A stretch of 64,000 nt of DNA from an uncultured Spirochaetaceae bacterium. GTDB taxonomy: Bacteria; Spirochaetota; Spirochaetia; Sphaerochaetales; Sphaerochaetaceae. The translations under genes and the position numbers were made by a program. The notes under the pieces are model-generated. The model was not told the origin of the DNA, ran no database searches, and was given only the letters and a program-made list of their open reading frames with translations. Location of the stretch: NCBI GenBank assembly GCA_944389105.1, contig CALXLD010000022.1:62001-126000 (forward strand), written 5' to 3'. Shown in pieces: positions 18,357 to 27,888 of this stretch (position 1 is its first letter; each line of letters begins with the position of its first letter).

Positions 18357-19730
18357 TCAGGATTCATTTTCCTTTTCCGGCATCGCCCTTAGCTCTGGCA
18401 TAACCATATGCCGCATTGAAATATAGGCAGCAAGTCCCCCAACGACATTGCTGATTGGCTCTGCAAGCATGACACCATCAATGCCAAAGAAATAAGGCAA
18501 TATGATTGTCAGCGGGACAACTATTATCACTTTCCGGAAAAGGGAGAAGAAAACCGCCTGCTTTGCCTTCCCGAGCGCAACAAATGTCTGCTGCCCTGCT
18601 GTCTGGAACGCCATGAAGAAAAAGCCGAAGAAATAGATTCTCATAGCACCCGCAGAGGCATCTATCATTGCCTGATCCTGCGTAAAGAGCATTGCCATAG
18701 CATGCGGGAACAGTATTATCACAAGCCATGCAGCCATTGCATAAGTAAAAGTACATACAAGCGTGAAATTGCTTGCCTTTATAGTTCTCCTGCCATTTCT
18801 TGCCCCATAGTTGAAGGACATGACAGGACTTGCTCCGCTGCCTATCCCATTCATTACGGTATTATAGACTTCTCTTACTGAGTTAAGGATTGTCATAACA
18901 CCTACATACAGATCCCCTCCCCATATGAACGCACACTTATTGCAGACGAGCTGAACTACGGAATTGGTAGCCCCCATCGTAAAGCCGCTCATTCCCAGAG
19001 AGATGATCTTCCAGCACCTTCCTGCTCCCAGTTTCATATCAGCAAAGCGCAGACGGAGCTCAACGCTCTTCCCGCAGAGGAAGCTCACTGCGAAAACACA
19101 GGAAATCGTCTGGCTGCATACTGTAGCAATGGCGGCCCCTTTTACGCCAAGGTCCAGAAGGAAAATCAGGACAGGATCAAGAATGATGTTTATGACAGCG
19201 CCTATAAGAACAGTGATCATCCCGATCATCGCGAATCCCTGGCTATTGATAAAAGCATTCATGCTGAGAGTAAGCAATACAGGAATCGTACCCAGAGAAT
19301 AGATCATCAGATAATCCCTGGCATATGGATAAGTTGAATCACTTGCTCCGAATGCATATAGAATCGGACGATTGAAGATGAGGACTATAAGCATCAGGAC
19401 AAAACCGGTAAGGACCGAAAGCGTAAAGGAATTCCCCATGACAAGAGAAGCTTCTTTATAGTCCCCCTTTCCCCTTGCCATTGCACAAAGAGGAGCACCG
19501 CCATTAGGACCGAACAGCTTCGCAAACGCACTTATCAGGGAAATTACAGGAAAACACAATCCCAGTCCGGTAAGGGCAAGTGAACCATTCTCTGCAAGGT
19601 GCCCGATGTAGATTCTGTCCACCATGTTGTAAAGAAGATTCACAAGTTCAGCCACAATCAGAGGAAAAGAGACCCTGAGAATAAGAGATGAAACTTTTCC
19701 TTTGGAGAAATCTGCCTGATGAATCTTCAT
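18357..19730 (-). CDS. MATE family efflux transporter
   Basis: The 457-aa inner-membrane protein has about twelve membrane segments in two homologous halves, each starting with the FPLIVAELVNLLYNMVDRIYIG-like pattern. It is predicted to export drugs or metabolites by cation antiport. I chose the ATG at 19730 (KIHQADFSKGKV follows) over 19781 because the upstream 17 residues are not conserved-looking and a promoter lies between. Confidence 0.92.
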   Translation of the reverse strand: MKIHQADFSKGKVSSLILRVSFPLIVAELVNLLYNMVDRIYIGHLAENGSLALTGLGLCFPVISLISAFAKLFGPNGGAPLCAMARGKGDYKEASLVMGNSFTLSVLTGFVLMLIVLIFNRPILYAFGASDSTYPYARDYLMIYSLGTIPVLLTLSMNAFINSQGFAMIGMITVLIGAVINIILDPVLIFLLDLGVKGAAIATVCSQTISCVFAVSFLCGKSVELRLRFADMKLGAGRCWKIISLGMSGFTMGATNSVVQLVCNKCAFIWGGDLYVGVMTILNSVREVYNTVMNGIGSGASPVMSFNYGARNGRRTIKASNFTLVCTFTYAMAAWLVIILFPHAMAMLFTQDQAMIDASAGAMRIYFFGFFFMAFQTAGQQTFVALGKAKQAVFFSLFRKVIIVVPLTIILPYFFGIDGVMLAEPISNVVGGLAAYISMRHMVMPELRAMPEKENES

Positions 19731-19752
19731 AGAACCCAGCCTTTTTCCGAAA

Positions 19753-19781
19753 AGTATAGACTTATTCGCTGACAGCAACAA
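19753..19781 (-). promoter_or_regulatory. Promoter of MATE gene
   Basis: Minus strand TTGTTG (19781-19776), 17 bp, TATACT (19758-19753); predicted transcript start about 16 nt before the ATG at 19730. It overlaps the longer possible start, supporting the shorter one. Confidence 0.5.
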
Positions 19782-19833
19782 CAGACTGACAGAAACATAT
19801 TTCCTGTATCTCCAGCCCGGTCAGGACAACTCG

Positions 19834-19842
19834 TGCTATACT
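19834..19842 (+). promoter_or_regulatory. Extended -10 promoter of beta-barrel gene
   Basis: TGCTATACT, an extended -10, lies 17 nt before the ATG at 19860, with AAGGAG in between. No convincing -35 is seen. The TGn extension recurs before several genes here (39431, 44706, 55540, 62277). Confidence 0.5.
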
Positions 19843-19859
19843 CTTTGGAAGGAGAAACC

Positions 19860-20438
19860 ATGAAGAAGATTTTCATTGTCCTGCTTTTTCTGCTATGCAT
19901 TGCCGCCCCAGCCTTCTCAGGCGACATGGGGAGCTTCGGAATTACCGGAGGATATACTTCAAAAGACAATACCGCATTAATGGGTTTCAACGGTACTTAT
20001 CAATATACAGCACCCGTTTCCGACCATATCGGAATAGGATTCGGATCCCATGCTGATTTCGCCTTCGGCCTCAATCATGAAAATGAACTCACACTGTTCT
20101 TCGGTTCAATGATCGGTCTTGGCATGGGAGCTGATATAACGGACAGGTTCTCCCTAAACGTGTCTCTCGGTCCTGCCATTACTGCGGAAACCGGTATTAT
20201 CACATCCTCTGTCGGCATAGGACTCGGCATCGATACCTCAGTATCATATTTCTTCGATGAATATAAATCCGTAGCCTTCAATGCCGGTGTTACCGCATAT
20301 CCCCAGTTTCTTGTACTTGATGATGGAAGAAACAGCAATTTCAGCTTTGCCATACTCGGGTATATCGGCCTATCATTCCGCTACCCATCTCCTGTAACGG
20401 CAATAGCATTGCCTGTCATTGATTATATTCTTTTTTAA
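19860..20438 (+). CDS. Small outer-membrane beta-barrel-like protein
   Basis: The 192-aa protein has a Sec signal peptide (MKKIFIVLLF..., cleavage near PAFSGD). The mature part is alternating, glycine- and aromatic-rich strands (GFGSHADFAFGL, FGSMIGLGMGADI, SVGIGLGIDTSVSYFF) and ends in phenylalanine, as outer-membrane barrels do. No family is recognised. The ATG at 19860 follows AAGGAG; an in-frame GTG at 19833 is upstream of the signal peptide and was rejected. It is 9 bp before the dehydrogenase gene. Confidence 0.75.
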   Translation: MKKIFIVLLFLLCIAAPAFSGDMGSFGITGGYTSKDNTALMGFNGTYQYTAPVSDHIGIGFGSHADFAFGLNHENELTLFFGSMIGLGMGADITDRFSLNVSLGPAITAETGIITSSVGIGLGIDTSVSYFFDEYKSVAFNAGVTAYPQFLVLDDGRNSNFSFAILGYIGLSFRYPSPVTAIALPVIDYILF

Positions 20439-20447
20439 GGAGGCGGC

Positions 20448-21578
20448 ATGACAGAAGAAAAATTCCTTGAAACATATAAGAACTCGGCTTTTGTTCCGTT
20501 TGATAAGCTGGAGCGCTTCATGTTCAGGACCCTTGAGGGAGTCGGTGTGCCAAAAGAAGATGCCGCAGTCATAACGGATGTGCTCATCGAATCCGACAAG
20601 AGGGGAATAGACAGCCATGGAATAGGCAGGCTTAAACCAATTTACATCGACAGGATAGATCTGGGGATCCTGAATCCGGTTACGAAGATAACCATTGTCA
20701 ATGACAATAAGACAGCTGCAGTCCTTGATGGCAATGACGGGATGGGCCATGTTGCCGGATACAGGGCAATGCAGATGGCATTGGCAAAAGCTGAAGAATA
20801 TGGAATGGGAATGGTTGCTGTAAGAAACAGCAGTCATTATGGAATTGCTGGATACTACGCGACGATGGCCACCAGATGCGGCATGATAGGAATAACGGGC
20901 ACAAACGCCCGCCCCTCAATTGCCCCGACATTCGGAACTGAGAATATGCTGGGGACAAATCCGCTGACAATCGGAATACCTACAGATGAAGAGTTCCCTT
21001 TCGTACTCGATGCCGCAACCTCCGTATCACAGAGAGGCAAAATCGAGGTATACGGAAGAGCCGGAAAAGATATCCCTCCCGGGTGGGTCATAGGAGAAGA
21101 CGGGAAAACAAGAACGGACACGGAAGGCATACTCAGAGACCTGACGCTTGGGAAGGCTGCGCTTCTTCCGTTAGGCGGAATCGGAACAGACGGCGCAGGC
21201 TATAAGGGATATGGATATGCAACTGTTGTTGAAATACTCTCAGCAGCGCTCCAGGAAGGATCTTTCATGCACGACCTGACAGGAAAAGATGAAGATGGCA
21301 GTAACCGGCCATACCATCTTGGGCATTTCTTCATAGCTATCAATCCTGACTTCTTCCTCGGGAAGGAAAGCTTCAGGAGAATTGCAGGAACAATACTCCG
21401 GGAACTGAGAGCATCAAGGAAAGCTCCTGGAGAGGAGAAAATCTATACAGCGGGAGAACCTGAGCATGAAGCAAGGATCTACAGGACGAAATATGGCTGT
21501 CCTGTTCCACCTTCCCTTCAGAGCGTCATCAATGAATTATCAGAAAGATTCTCGATTCAGGAAAGCTGGCCCTGGTAA
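20448..21578 (+). CDS. Ldh_2 family NAD(P)-dependent dehydrogenase (malate/L-lactate/ureidoglycolate type)
   Basis: The 376-aa cytoplasmic oxidoreductase of the malate/L-lactate dehydrogenase-2 family has family motifs SDKRGIDSHGIGRLKP (about residue 55), NSSHYGIAGYYA (about 130) and DAATSVSQRGKIE. Members use 2-hydroxyacids such as malate, sulfolactate, ureidoglycolate or dehydrogulonate; the exact substrate cannot be told. AGGAGG precedes the ATG. The 3' end overlaps the convergent gene at 21557 by 22 bp. Confidence 0.88.
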   Translation: MTEEKFLETYKNSAFVPFDKLERFMFRTLEGVGVPKEDAAVITDVLIESDKRGIDSHGIGRLKPIYIDRIDLGILNPVTKITIVNDNKTAAVLDGNDGMGHVAGYRAMQMALAKAEEYGMGMVAVRNSSHYGIAGYYATMATRCGMIGITGTNARPSIAPTFGTENMLGTNPLTIGIPTDEEFPFVLDAATSVSQRGKIEVYGRAGKDIPPGWVIGEDGKTRTDTEGILRDLTLGKAALLPLGGIGTDGAGYKGYGYATVVEILSAALQEGSFMHDLTGKDEDGSNRPYHLGHFFIAINPDFFLGKESFRRIAGTILRELRASRKAPGEEKIYTAGEPEHEARIYRTKYGCPVPPSLQSVINELSERFSIQESWPW

Positions 21579-22744
21579 TCGGAATCTGAAGAAAGCTTTA
21601 CTGCAAGAGCCTTGATAGCCCGGAATTCATAATCTGCAGAGAGCATTGCCCAGCTCTTCGTACGCTTGAATACAAAGCCTTCTTCCGTCAGCTCGACTGA
21701 ATAGAAGCCTAGCCCAAGCCTCGGGTTATCATAGCTTATGAATCCATTGCCTATCAGTATCATTTTGGTCTCGCCAGGCTCAAGGGAAAGATTCCTTGTC
21801 CCCTTTGGTCCTGTATTGAAGCCAAGGGTTACTGCCCTTATCTCTGGGGTAGCTCCATCAAAAAGCGCCCATGGAGCATCCATACGGCCAAGATAATTCT
21901 CCGTGATGTCCACATTGGGGAATGAGAAAGCATCCTCATCGGAATGCGGAGTGAACATAAAATACAGAAGCTGGCATTTAGGATTGTTCACAGCGGCCCA
22001 GCCAAGAGGGACTTTGTCGGGAATCTTTCCGATAAGATAATCATAAGTCCCGGTCGGAGGCGGGACAAATCCTGCATCTGCACTGCCTCCCCTGACAAGC
22101 GGAGCATGCCTTAATTCATCGAAAATCATCCCAGGAAGGAATCTGTTCACGCCGGATTCTCTCTTGGAAAGCGCGTATGCGGTCCAGTATTTCGCATTAG
22201 ATGAAACAAGTGAACCAGTCTCAAGCAGAGGAGCAGAAACCATGCTATGCCAGGAAGCGGAACCCATGAGGGTATCGGAACCGGTATTGGTGATTCTTAT
22301 CGCAGTATATAGTACAGGATGACCTGGAAGGAGCATATCAATTTTCTCGAGCCTGTAACGGTTCCCCTCCTCCCTGCTCTTCATCTCAGAAAGTCTCCAC
22401 ACACCGCCATGTTCTTCTTCTGTACCATAGCGGCGCAGCGTCCAGTATGTGTTCACGGAATTTATATGCTCACCTGATGAGGATGGAAAGGTGAAATACC
22501 CCCCTCCTGCCTGGTAAAGAGCGGCACTATTCTGCCACCACTCTCCATTATCATCGGAGATGACCCCAGCACCTGTCCCTCTGAAATATGGCAGTGCAAG
22601 CGCATTTATCCTCGCTCCTGAGAGAGTTCTGGAAGTCAGCTCAAGAAGCACCTCTCCCTGATCCTCTATAAGAGATGAGAATATGTCATTGGACATATAT
22701 GTTGCATACCGGCCTTCCCAGAGAGGAAGTCTCCTTATATCCAT
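21557..22744 (-). CDS. Uncharacterised protein, possibly sugar-binding (mutarotase-like)
   Basis: The 395-aa protein has no signal peptide and is beta-rich throughout. Segments such as TLRRYGTEEEHGGVWRLSE, LPGHPVLYTAIRITNTGSDTL and NTGPKGTRNLSLEPGETKMILIG resemble the galactose-mutarotase-like or beta-sandwich fold of aldose epimerases and glycosidase accessory domains. I do not recognise the exact family. It starts after AGGAGG, is divergent from the alpha-galactosidase gene, and so probably belongs to the same sugar programme. Confidence 0.65.
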   Translation of the reverse strand: MDIRRLPLWEGRYATYMSNDIFSSLIEDQGEVLLELTSRTLSGARINALALPYFRGTGAGVISDDNGEWWQNSAALYQAGGGYFTFPSSSGEHINSVNTYWTLRRYGTEEEHGGVWRLSEMKSREEGNRYRLEKIDMLLPGHPVLYTAIRITNTGSDTLMGSASWHSMVSAPLLETGSLVSSNAKYWTAYALSKRESGVNRFLPGMIFDELRHAPLVRGGSADAGFVPPPTGTYDYLIGKIPDKVPLGWAAVNNPKCQLLYFMFTPHSDEDAFSFPNVDITENYLGRMDAPWALFDGATPEIRAVTLGFNTGPKGTRNLSLEPGETKMILIGNGFISYDNPRLGLGFYSVELTEEGFVFKRTKSWAMLSADYEFRAIKALAVKLSSDSDYQGQLS

Positions 22745-22817
22745 CAGTCCTCCTGAATGACGACAAATCAGCTAATCTGATATATTATCATTCTAAAGCA
22801 TATTTCAGAGGTTATCC

Positions 22818-25082
22818 ATGATTGAAGCATTATCAAAAAGCATATTCCACCTTTCAACAGCCAGTACCAGCTATATAATCCGCATACTTGAAACAGGACA
22901 TGCGGAACATGTCTATTATGGAAGGAAGCTGAGGGATGCTGCGGCGGCAGTCTCCGGGCTGAGTGAGAAACGATATGCCAGAGCGGGAATGGGAACATAT
23001 ACGGACCGCAATTTCACCACGCTCGTGCTCGATGATGCCAAACTTGAATTCTCTGCAGAGGGACGCGGAGATTACCGTACTCCGCTGATTGCTGTTTCAT
23101 TGGGACGGGACGGAGAAAGAACGCTTGATCTTAAATATGCTGGAAACCGGATAGAAAAAGGCTGCGTTAAGACAAATGGCCTGCCAATGCCACAGGCTGC
23201 TGACCCCTACAATGAAGCTGAAACACTCTCCCTGATCTTCATTGATAGCCTCAGACACATCGAACTAAGACTTTTTTATACGGTTTTTCCTTCAACAGAC
23301 ACAATTATCAGGCGAAGCGAAGTAGCAAACCTTTCGGATGAACGCCTTGTCATCAGAGCTCTTTCCTCTGCTCAGCTTGATTTCAGGGAAACCGGAATGA
23401 AAGCAATTACGCTTACCGGTGCATGGGGAAGAGAATTCGAGAAGAGAACAACTGAGCTTAAAAGCGGTACATTTATCTCAGAAAGCCGCCGTCTTGGTTC
23501 TTCGGCGGAGGCAAACCCCGCTTTCATGCTTCTGAGAAAAGACGGAAGCTGCTATGCTCTCAACCTGATCTATTCAGGACCCCATAGAATGAGTGCCTCT
23601 GTGACAGAACATGGAATGACACATGTCGTATGGGGAATAAATCCGGACATGTTCTCATGGGTGCTTGAAAGCAATGAAACATTCTCCTCTCCAGAGGCCG
23701 TCATGACATTCAGCGAGAATGGCAAAGAGGCAGCAGGAGACAGGATGAAGATGTTCATCAGCACCTCAATACTCCGCTCATCGTGGAAAGACCGGATGAA
23801 GCCTCTTATGCTGGACACCTGGGAAACACTCAGATTCAATGCCAGGGAAAACAGGCTTGAGGAACTTGCTAAAGGCGCCCTTGAAATGGGCTGTGAAGGA
23901 ATAATAATCAATGATGGATGGTTCGGAACAAGAAACAACGACAGGACAAGCCTCGGGGACTGGCATGTCAATACACAGAAGCTTCCTTCAGGACTCACAG
24001 AACTGGCAGACTCAATCCACAGAAAAGGTCTTCTCTTCGGCCTATGGTTTGAACCGGAGGCAATAAGCGTCAAATCAACGCTATATAAAGCACATCCTGA
24101 ATGGATAATAGGCAGAGACGGGGAGACGAACGCAGAGGGCCGGCATGAGGAACTGCTGGATATAACACGCTACGATGTGCAGGACTGGATAATAACCACG
24201 ATAACAAGGCTTGCCGAACTTGTAAGGCTCGATTACCTGAGATGGGATATGAACAGGCATTATTCCGACCTATATACCCTGTCTGGGATAAGGGATTACG
24301 GAATGTATGCACACGAATATGCTTCAGCTCTGTACAGAATACTCTCGGAAATAGGAAGCAGGTTCCCCGATCTTTATATCGAGACCTCTGCAGGAGGCGG
24401 AGCAAGATTCGACCTGGGAATGCTGAGCGTATCTGCCTCAATATCCCCAAGCTGCCTTTCCGATCCGATTGAAAGAGCAAGGATGATCGAGAATGCATCT
24501 CTTTTTTACCCGCAGTCCGTTATAGGAACAGTCGTCTCACCTTCCCCCAACTCAGCTACAAGAAGGATTGTCGACAGGGAGACAAGATTCAATATCGCAG
24601 CTTTCGGCATTCTATCATATTCAGTAGATCCTTCTTCTTTCTCAAGAAGCGAGATGAAAGCCTATAAAGAACAGATAGAGTTCTACAAAACATTCAGACT
24701 CATGCTGGAGACCGGAAGGTTCAGAACGGTAGAAGACGGAAACAGGGTGATATGGACTGTATCGAACGAAGACCGTTCAACAATACTCGCACTCTATCTG
24801 CAGAAAGCTATAAAACCAAATACAACAGCGGAAAGGCTTGTCATACCAGATGCCAATGAAAGCTATGATTACAGGGTATTCTCCAGAAGCCACATGATTC
24901 CAGAGCGCGAAATCTATGCCTATCCTGAAGAATCCGAATGTTATGATATACCAGGGGACGCCCTTAAATGGGAAGGAATATCAATGGTGGAGCAGCTTTC
25001 CGGAATCGGGCATCACGAAGGGATGAGAATGCTTGGTGACTACTCTTCCAGGCTCTACATCATCAGGAGGATCGATAAATGA
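22818..25082 (+). CDS. Alpha-galactosidase, GH36
   Basis: The 754-aa cytoplasmic enzyme releases terminal alpha-galactose from raffinose-type sugars. An N-terminal beta-supersandwich is followed by a TIM barrel containing FGLWFEPEAIS, nucleophile D477 in YLRWDMNR, and acid/base D549 in SDPIERAR. SAGGGARFDLGML replaces the usual CSSGGGR loop. An AGAGGT Shine-Dalgarno lies 8 nt before the ATG and a TATATT at 22780 may be its -10. It overlaps gpsA by 4 bp. Confidence 0.92.
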   Translation: MIEALSKSIFHLSTASTSYIIRILETGHAEHVYYGRKLRDAAAAVSGLSEKRYARAGMGTYTDRNFTTLVLDDAKLEFSAEGRGDYRTPLIAVSLGRDGERTLDLKYAGNRIEKGCVKTNGLPMPQAADPYNEAETLSLIFIDSLRHIELRLFYTVFPSTDTIIRRSEVANLSDERLVIRALSSAQLDFRETGMKAITLTGAWGREFEKRTTELKSGTFISESRRLGSSAEANPAFMLLRKDGSCYALNLIYSGPHRMSASVTEHGMTHVVWGINPDMFSWVLESNETFSSPEAVMTFSENGKEAAGDRMKMFISTSILRSSWKDRMKPLMLDTWETLRFNARENRLEELAKGALEMGCEGIIINDGWFGTRNNDRTSLGDWHVNTQKLPSGLTELADSIHRKGLLFGLWFEPEAISVKSTLYKAHPEWIIGRDGETNAEGRHEELLDITRYDVQDWIITTITRLAELVRLDYLRWDMNRHYSDLYTLSGIRDYGMYAHEYASALYRILSEIGSRFPDLYIETSAGGGARFDLGMLSVSASISPSCLSDPIERARMIENASLFYPQSVIGTVVSPSPNSATRRIVDRETRFNIAAFGILSYSVDPSSFSRSEMKAYKEQIEFYKTFRLMLETGRFRTVEDGNRVIWTVSNEDRSTILALYLQKAIKPNTTAERLVIPDANESYDYRVFSRSHMIPEREIYAYPEESECYDIPGDALKWEGISMVEQLSGIGHHEGMRMLGDYSSRLYIIRRIDK

Positions 25083-26038
25083 ACAATATAGTCATCGCAG
25101 GAGCAGGAACATTCGGAACAGCTGTAGCTGAACGTCTTGCATGGAATATAAACAACAGAGTAACAATCCATACAATCGAAAAAGATGTTGAAAAGGAAAT
25201 AAATGAGAAGCACACAAACAGGAAATACTTCCCGACCCGCTTTCTCAACAGATACCTCTCAGCCACATCTGACTTCTCGATATTCAGGGAAGCCGATGTA
25301 ATCATGCTTGTCATTCCATCAAAGGCAATAGTACCGTTCTCCGAAGAAATACGTGAAAACACTTCAGGCGAGCCCCTCATCATAAATCTTGCAAAGGGAA
25401 TGAGCGATGACGGAGCTTTCATAACGGAGAATATTCCATTCAAGCGTACTGCAAGCATGAAAGGGCCCTCATTCGCAATTGAAACCATCAACGGCTTCCC
25501 TACCTCATTTACTTTCGGAGGAAAGAAGGAAGACTATGACTATTTCAGGAAAGAAGTTCTTCCTGATACGCAGTTCTCCCTGGATTATTCCAGCGATGTA
25601 AGAGCCGTAGAGCTGATGAGTATCCTGAAGAATATGTATGCTATCGCCATAGGCATCGTCTCGGGGAAATTCAACAGCCCTAACGTAGACTTCCTTGTCT
25701 ATACGAAAGCTGTAAACGAGATGCGTTCCCTTCTCAGGATATTCTCATGCAGCGAGGACACAATATTCAGGTACTGCGGAATAGGAGACCTGGGGCTCAC
25801 GGCTCTCAATGATCTTTCCAGAAACAGGACCCTTGGCATGCTTATAGGAAAAGGATTCGGATATGATCCTGATTCAAAGTCATCAACAGTTGTTGAAGGA
25901 CTCAGGACAGTTAAGCTCATCGGGGAGATAACAAGGAACAAGGGAGTTGCAGAGGATTTTCCGCTTGTACAGGCACTGTACAGGCTGCTCTACGAAGGAG
26001 ACAGCCTTAACAGCTACACTCTTGCTGTTCTCGGCTAA
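25079..26038 (+). CDS. gpsA: Glycerol-3-phosphate dehydrogenase (NAD(P)+)
   Basis: The 319-aa enzyme reduces dihydroxyacetone phosphate to sn-glycerol 3-phosphate for phospholipid synthesis. The Rossmann motif GAGTFGTAVAERLA is at the N terminus. The conserved lysine regions MKGPSFA and LKNMYAIAIGI follow, then GIGDLGLTALNDLSRNRTLG. The start overlaps the alpha-galactosidase stop (ATGA) with AGGAGG upstream, so a housekeeping gene is coupled to a sugar gene. Its end overlaps the AraC-type gene by 4 bp. Confidence 0.92.
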   Translation: MNNIVIAGAGTFGTAVAERLAWNINNRVTIHTIEKDVEKEINEKHTNRKYFPTRFLNRYLSATSDFSIFREADVIMLVIPSKAIVPFSEEIRENTSGEPLIINLAKGMSDDGAFITENIPFKRTASMKGPSFAIETINGFPTSFTFGGKKEDYDYFRKEVLPDTQFSLDYSSDVRAVELMSILKNMYAIAIGIVSGKFNSPNVDFLVYTKAVNEMRSLLRIFSCSEDTIFRYCGIGDLGLTALNDLSRNRTLGMLIGKGFGYDPDSKSSTVVEGLRTVKLIGEITRNKGVAEDFPLVQALYRLLYEGDSLNSYTLAVLG

Positions 26039-27786
26039 ATAAAGACTCTCTTTATATAAAGAAGATCATCAGCAACCGAAGCGGATTCCGCACTCGCCCT
26101 TATCAGCGGGAGGCTTGAGGTAAGAAGAGATGCGATACGGGGATAGGTCTTAGCCATTATGCCCTTCCCTATATTAACAGGCCGTCCTTCTAGCCTGTCC
26201 CTGAGAAGGAGAGCTACGATCCTTTTTCCCAGTATTGAGAAAACCTCTTCAAAGAACGAGAAAGTATTCTCCCTATCATCATGAAGAAGCGAGAGTGGAT
26301 CAAGGACGATCATTATGGAGCCATCATCTGAAATAAGGCGCGATGCCCCTTCAAGCCCATCTACTGCAGTTTCGGGCATCGGGGCCACTGCTATAGTGAC
26401 TCCATTTTCCATAGCCTTTTCCGAAAGCTTCTTCAATGACGACAGGAAAACCTGGTAATTCCCATTCTCCGGCATGACGCACAGTACCGGGGAGCGGAGA
26501 GAAACTGCCGCATCAAGAGCTGCAAGGCATTCTCTTTCAGCTTCTTCCCTCTTCTCTGCAATATCAGACCCCAGATTATGGCCTGAAACCGCCAATACAG
26601 AGATATCCAGATTCTGGGAAGCAATCTCCGACAGCTTTTTATCGGAAAGCTCGCTATAAGAAGAAACCGAAGGAAAGCATCTAGGGATATCAAGCAGGAC
26701 AGTTTCTGCTCCCAGCAAAGACAATCTTGACTTGAGCTCCGCAGGATCCGACGGAGAAAGAACCGAGGCAGAGATTCCTATCTTCATCCCTGTCAGCCCT
26801 GGATGCTTTTTCTGAATGGTCCTGTATCTTGGAGGGAATGCAGAAGGAACCACTTCTGACTTTTCCGGATCCAGAGAACTTATGATGATATCCCTATCTG
26901 CAACGCCAAGCTTTCTGAAGTCTGAGGGGCTCATGCCGCAGAATGCGGAAAAAGTCCTGTTGAACTGCGAAGAGGAGGTAAACCCGCATTCCGCGATGAT
27001 GTCATGTATTCTGGCACCCGTATAGGAAAGCATCTGCAGCGCATATCGTATCCTCACCTTCTGTACATATGTGACGAAGGACATTCCCATTACTTTTGTG
27101 AACTGATGTGACAGATAGAACGGGGATATAGCGAATTTCTCCGCAATCTCGCGCAGGGAAAGCGGCTCCATGTAATGGATATCTATATATTCCGTAATGG
27201 CATACATCTTCAGATCAGGCAATCCAGGAAGATTTTTCTCACTGTATATATTATGCTTTTCCATTCTTGCCGCTTCCAGCATGAAAAGCGTGAAGAGCGA
27301 AAGCATCTCAAGCTGCCATCCGGATTTCCTTGCCTTGCCGGCAGTGAATATCGAATTAATGTGCTTAACAAGCTTTGCAAGGTATTCAGGAGGCAGCCGC
27401 AGGACAGGTGCATCATGATCAAACAGAGCTTTGATCTTTCCTATCTGATAATCAAGCCCCAGAGAAGGAACGGGAAAATTGAAATTTATGACCAGCCGTT
27501 TCTGGATAGTATTCCGCTTTGGATAGATCGACATGTGCAGCACCTGCGGACGTAGGAATATCAGATCCCCTTTATGAAGCTGGAGATACCGGCCATTTAC
27601 AAGATGCGCAGCCTCATCCTCAAGCGTCATGAAGATTTCATAGAAATCATGGTAATGCTGATTAGCCATGTTCATCGGATAGCTTCTCGACGAATAATCA
27701 ACAAGAAGAAAAAGCGGATCGGTGTCACTATTCAGTCTGATTGAGAAACCTTCTTCAAAGTAAAGAGAATCCATCAAATCTGCCAT
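26035..27786 (-). CDS. AraC regulator fused to a xylose-isomerase-like TIM barrel
   Basis: The 583-aa protein has an N-terminal cupin sensor (residues about 15-130, HYHDFYEIFMTLE and HLVNGRYLQLHKGDLIFLRP), then an AraC double helix-turn-helix (about 190-295, ending FNRTFSAFCGMSPSDFRKLG). An extra 270-residue C-terminal domain resembles the AP-endonuclease-2/sugar isomerase TIM barrel (VLLDIPR, LCVMPENGNY, MIVLDPLSLL). Ordinary AraC regulators stop after the second domain. It is divergent from the uronide-type locus at 27889 and is its probable regulator. The barrel may act as an added ligand sensor or enzyme. Confidence 0.85.
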   Translation of the reverse strand: MADLMDSLYFEEGFSIRLNSDTDPLFLLVDYSSRSYPMNMANQHYHDFYEIFMTLEDEAAHLVNGRYLQLHKGDLIFLRPQVLHMSIYPKRNTIQKRLVINFNFPVPSLGLDYQIGKIKALFDHDAPVLRLPPEYLAKLVKHINSIFTAGKARKSGWQLEMLSLFTLFMLEAARMEKHNIYSEKNLPGLPDLKMYAITEYIDIHYMEPLSLREIAEKFAISPFYLSHQFTKVMGMSFVTYVQKVRIRYALQMLSYTGARIHDIIAECGFTSSSQFNRTFSAFCGMSPSDFRKLGVADRDIIISSLDPEKSEVVPSAFPPRYRTIQKKHPGLTGMKIGISASVLSPSDPAELKSRLSLLGAETVLLDIPRCFPSVSSYSELSDKKLSEIASQNLDISVLAVSGHNLGSDIAEKREEAERECLAALDAAVSLRSPVLCVMPENGNYQVFLSSLKKLSEKAMENGVTIAVAPMPETAVDGLEGASRLISDDGSIMIVLDPLSLLHDDRENTFSFFEEVFSILGKRIVALLLRDRLEGRPVNIGKGIMAKTYPRIASLLTSSLPLIRASAESASVADDLLYIKRVFI

Positions 27787-27792
27787 GTCCCA

Positions 27793-27821
27793 ATTTTAAG
27801 CAAATTCCTATGCAGAGTGAA
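27793..27821 (-). promoter_or_regulatory. Promoter of AraC-TIM gene, leaderless geometry
   Basis: Minus strand TTCACT (27821-27816), 17 bp, TAAAAT (27798-27793), 6 nt, ATG at 27786. The predicted +1 is the A of the ATG and no Shine-Dalgarno is properly spaced. Confidence 0.55.
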
Positions 27822-27864
27822 GGTAAGATGGCAATAACCGTGCATAAAATCCATATTTCTCAGA

Positions 27865-27870
27865 TATACT
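27865..27870 (+). promoter_or_regulatory. Probable -10 of the uronide locus
   Basis: TATACT 18 nt before the ATG at 27889, with GGAGG between. The -35 is poor, consistent with activation by the divergent AraC protein. Confidence 0.4.
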
Positions 27871-27888
27871 GTTGTTCTGGAGGAAAGA

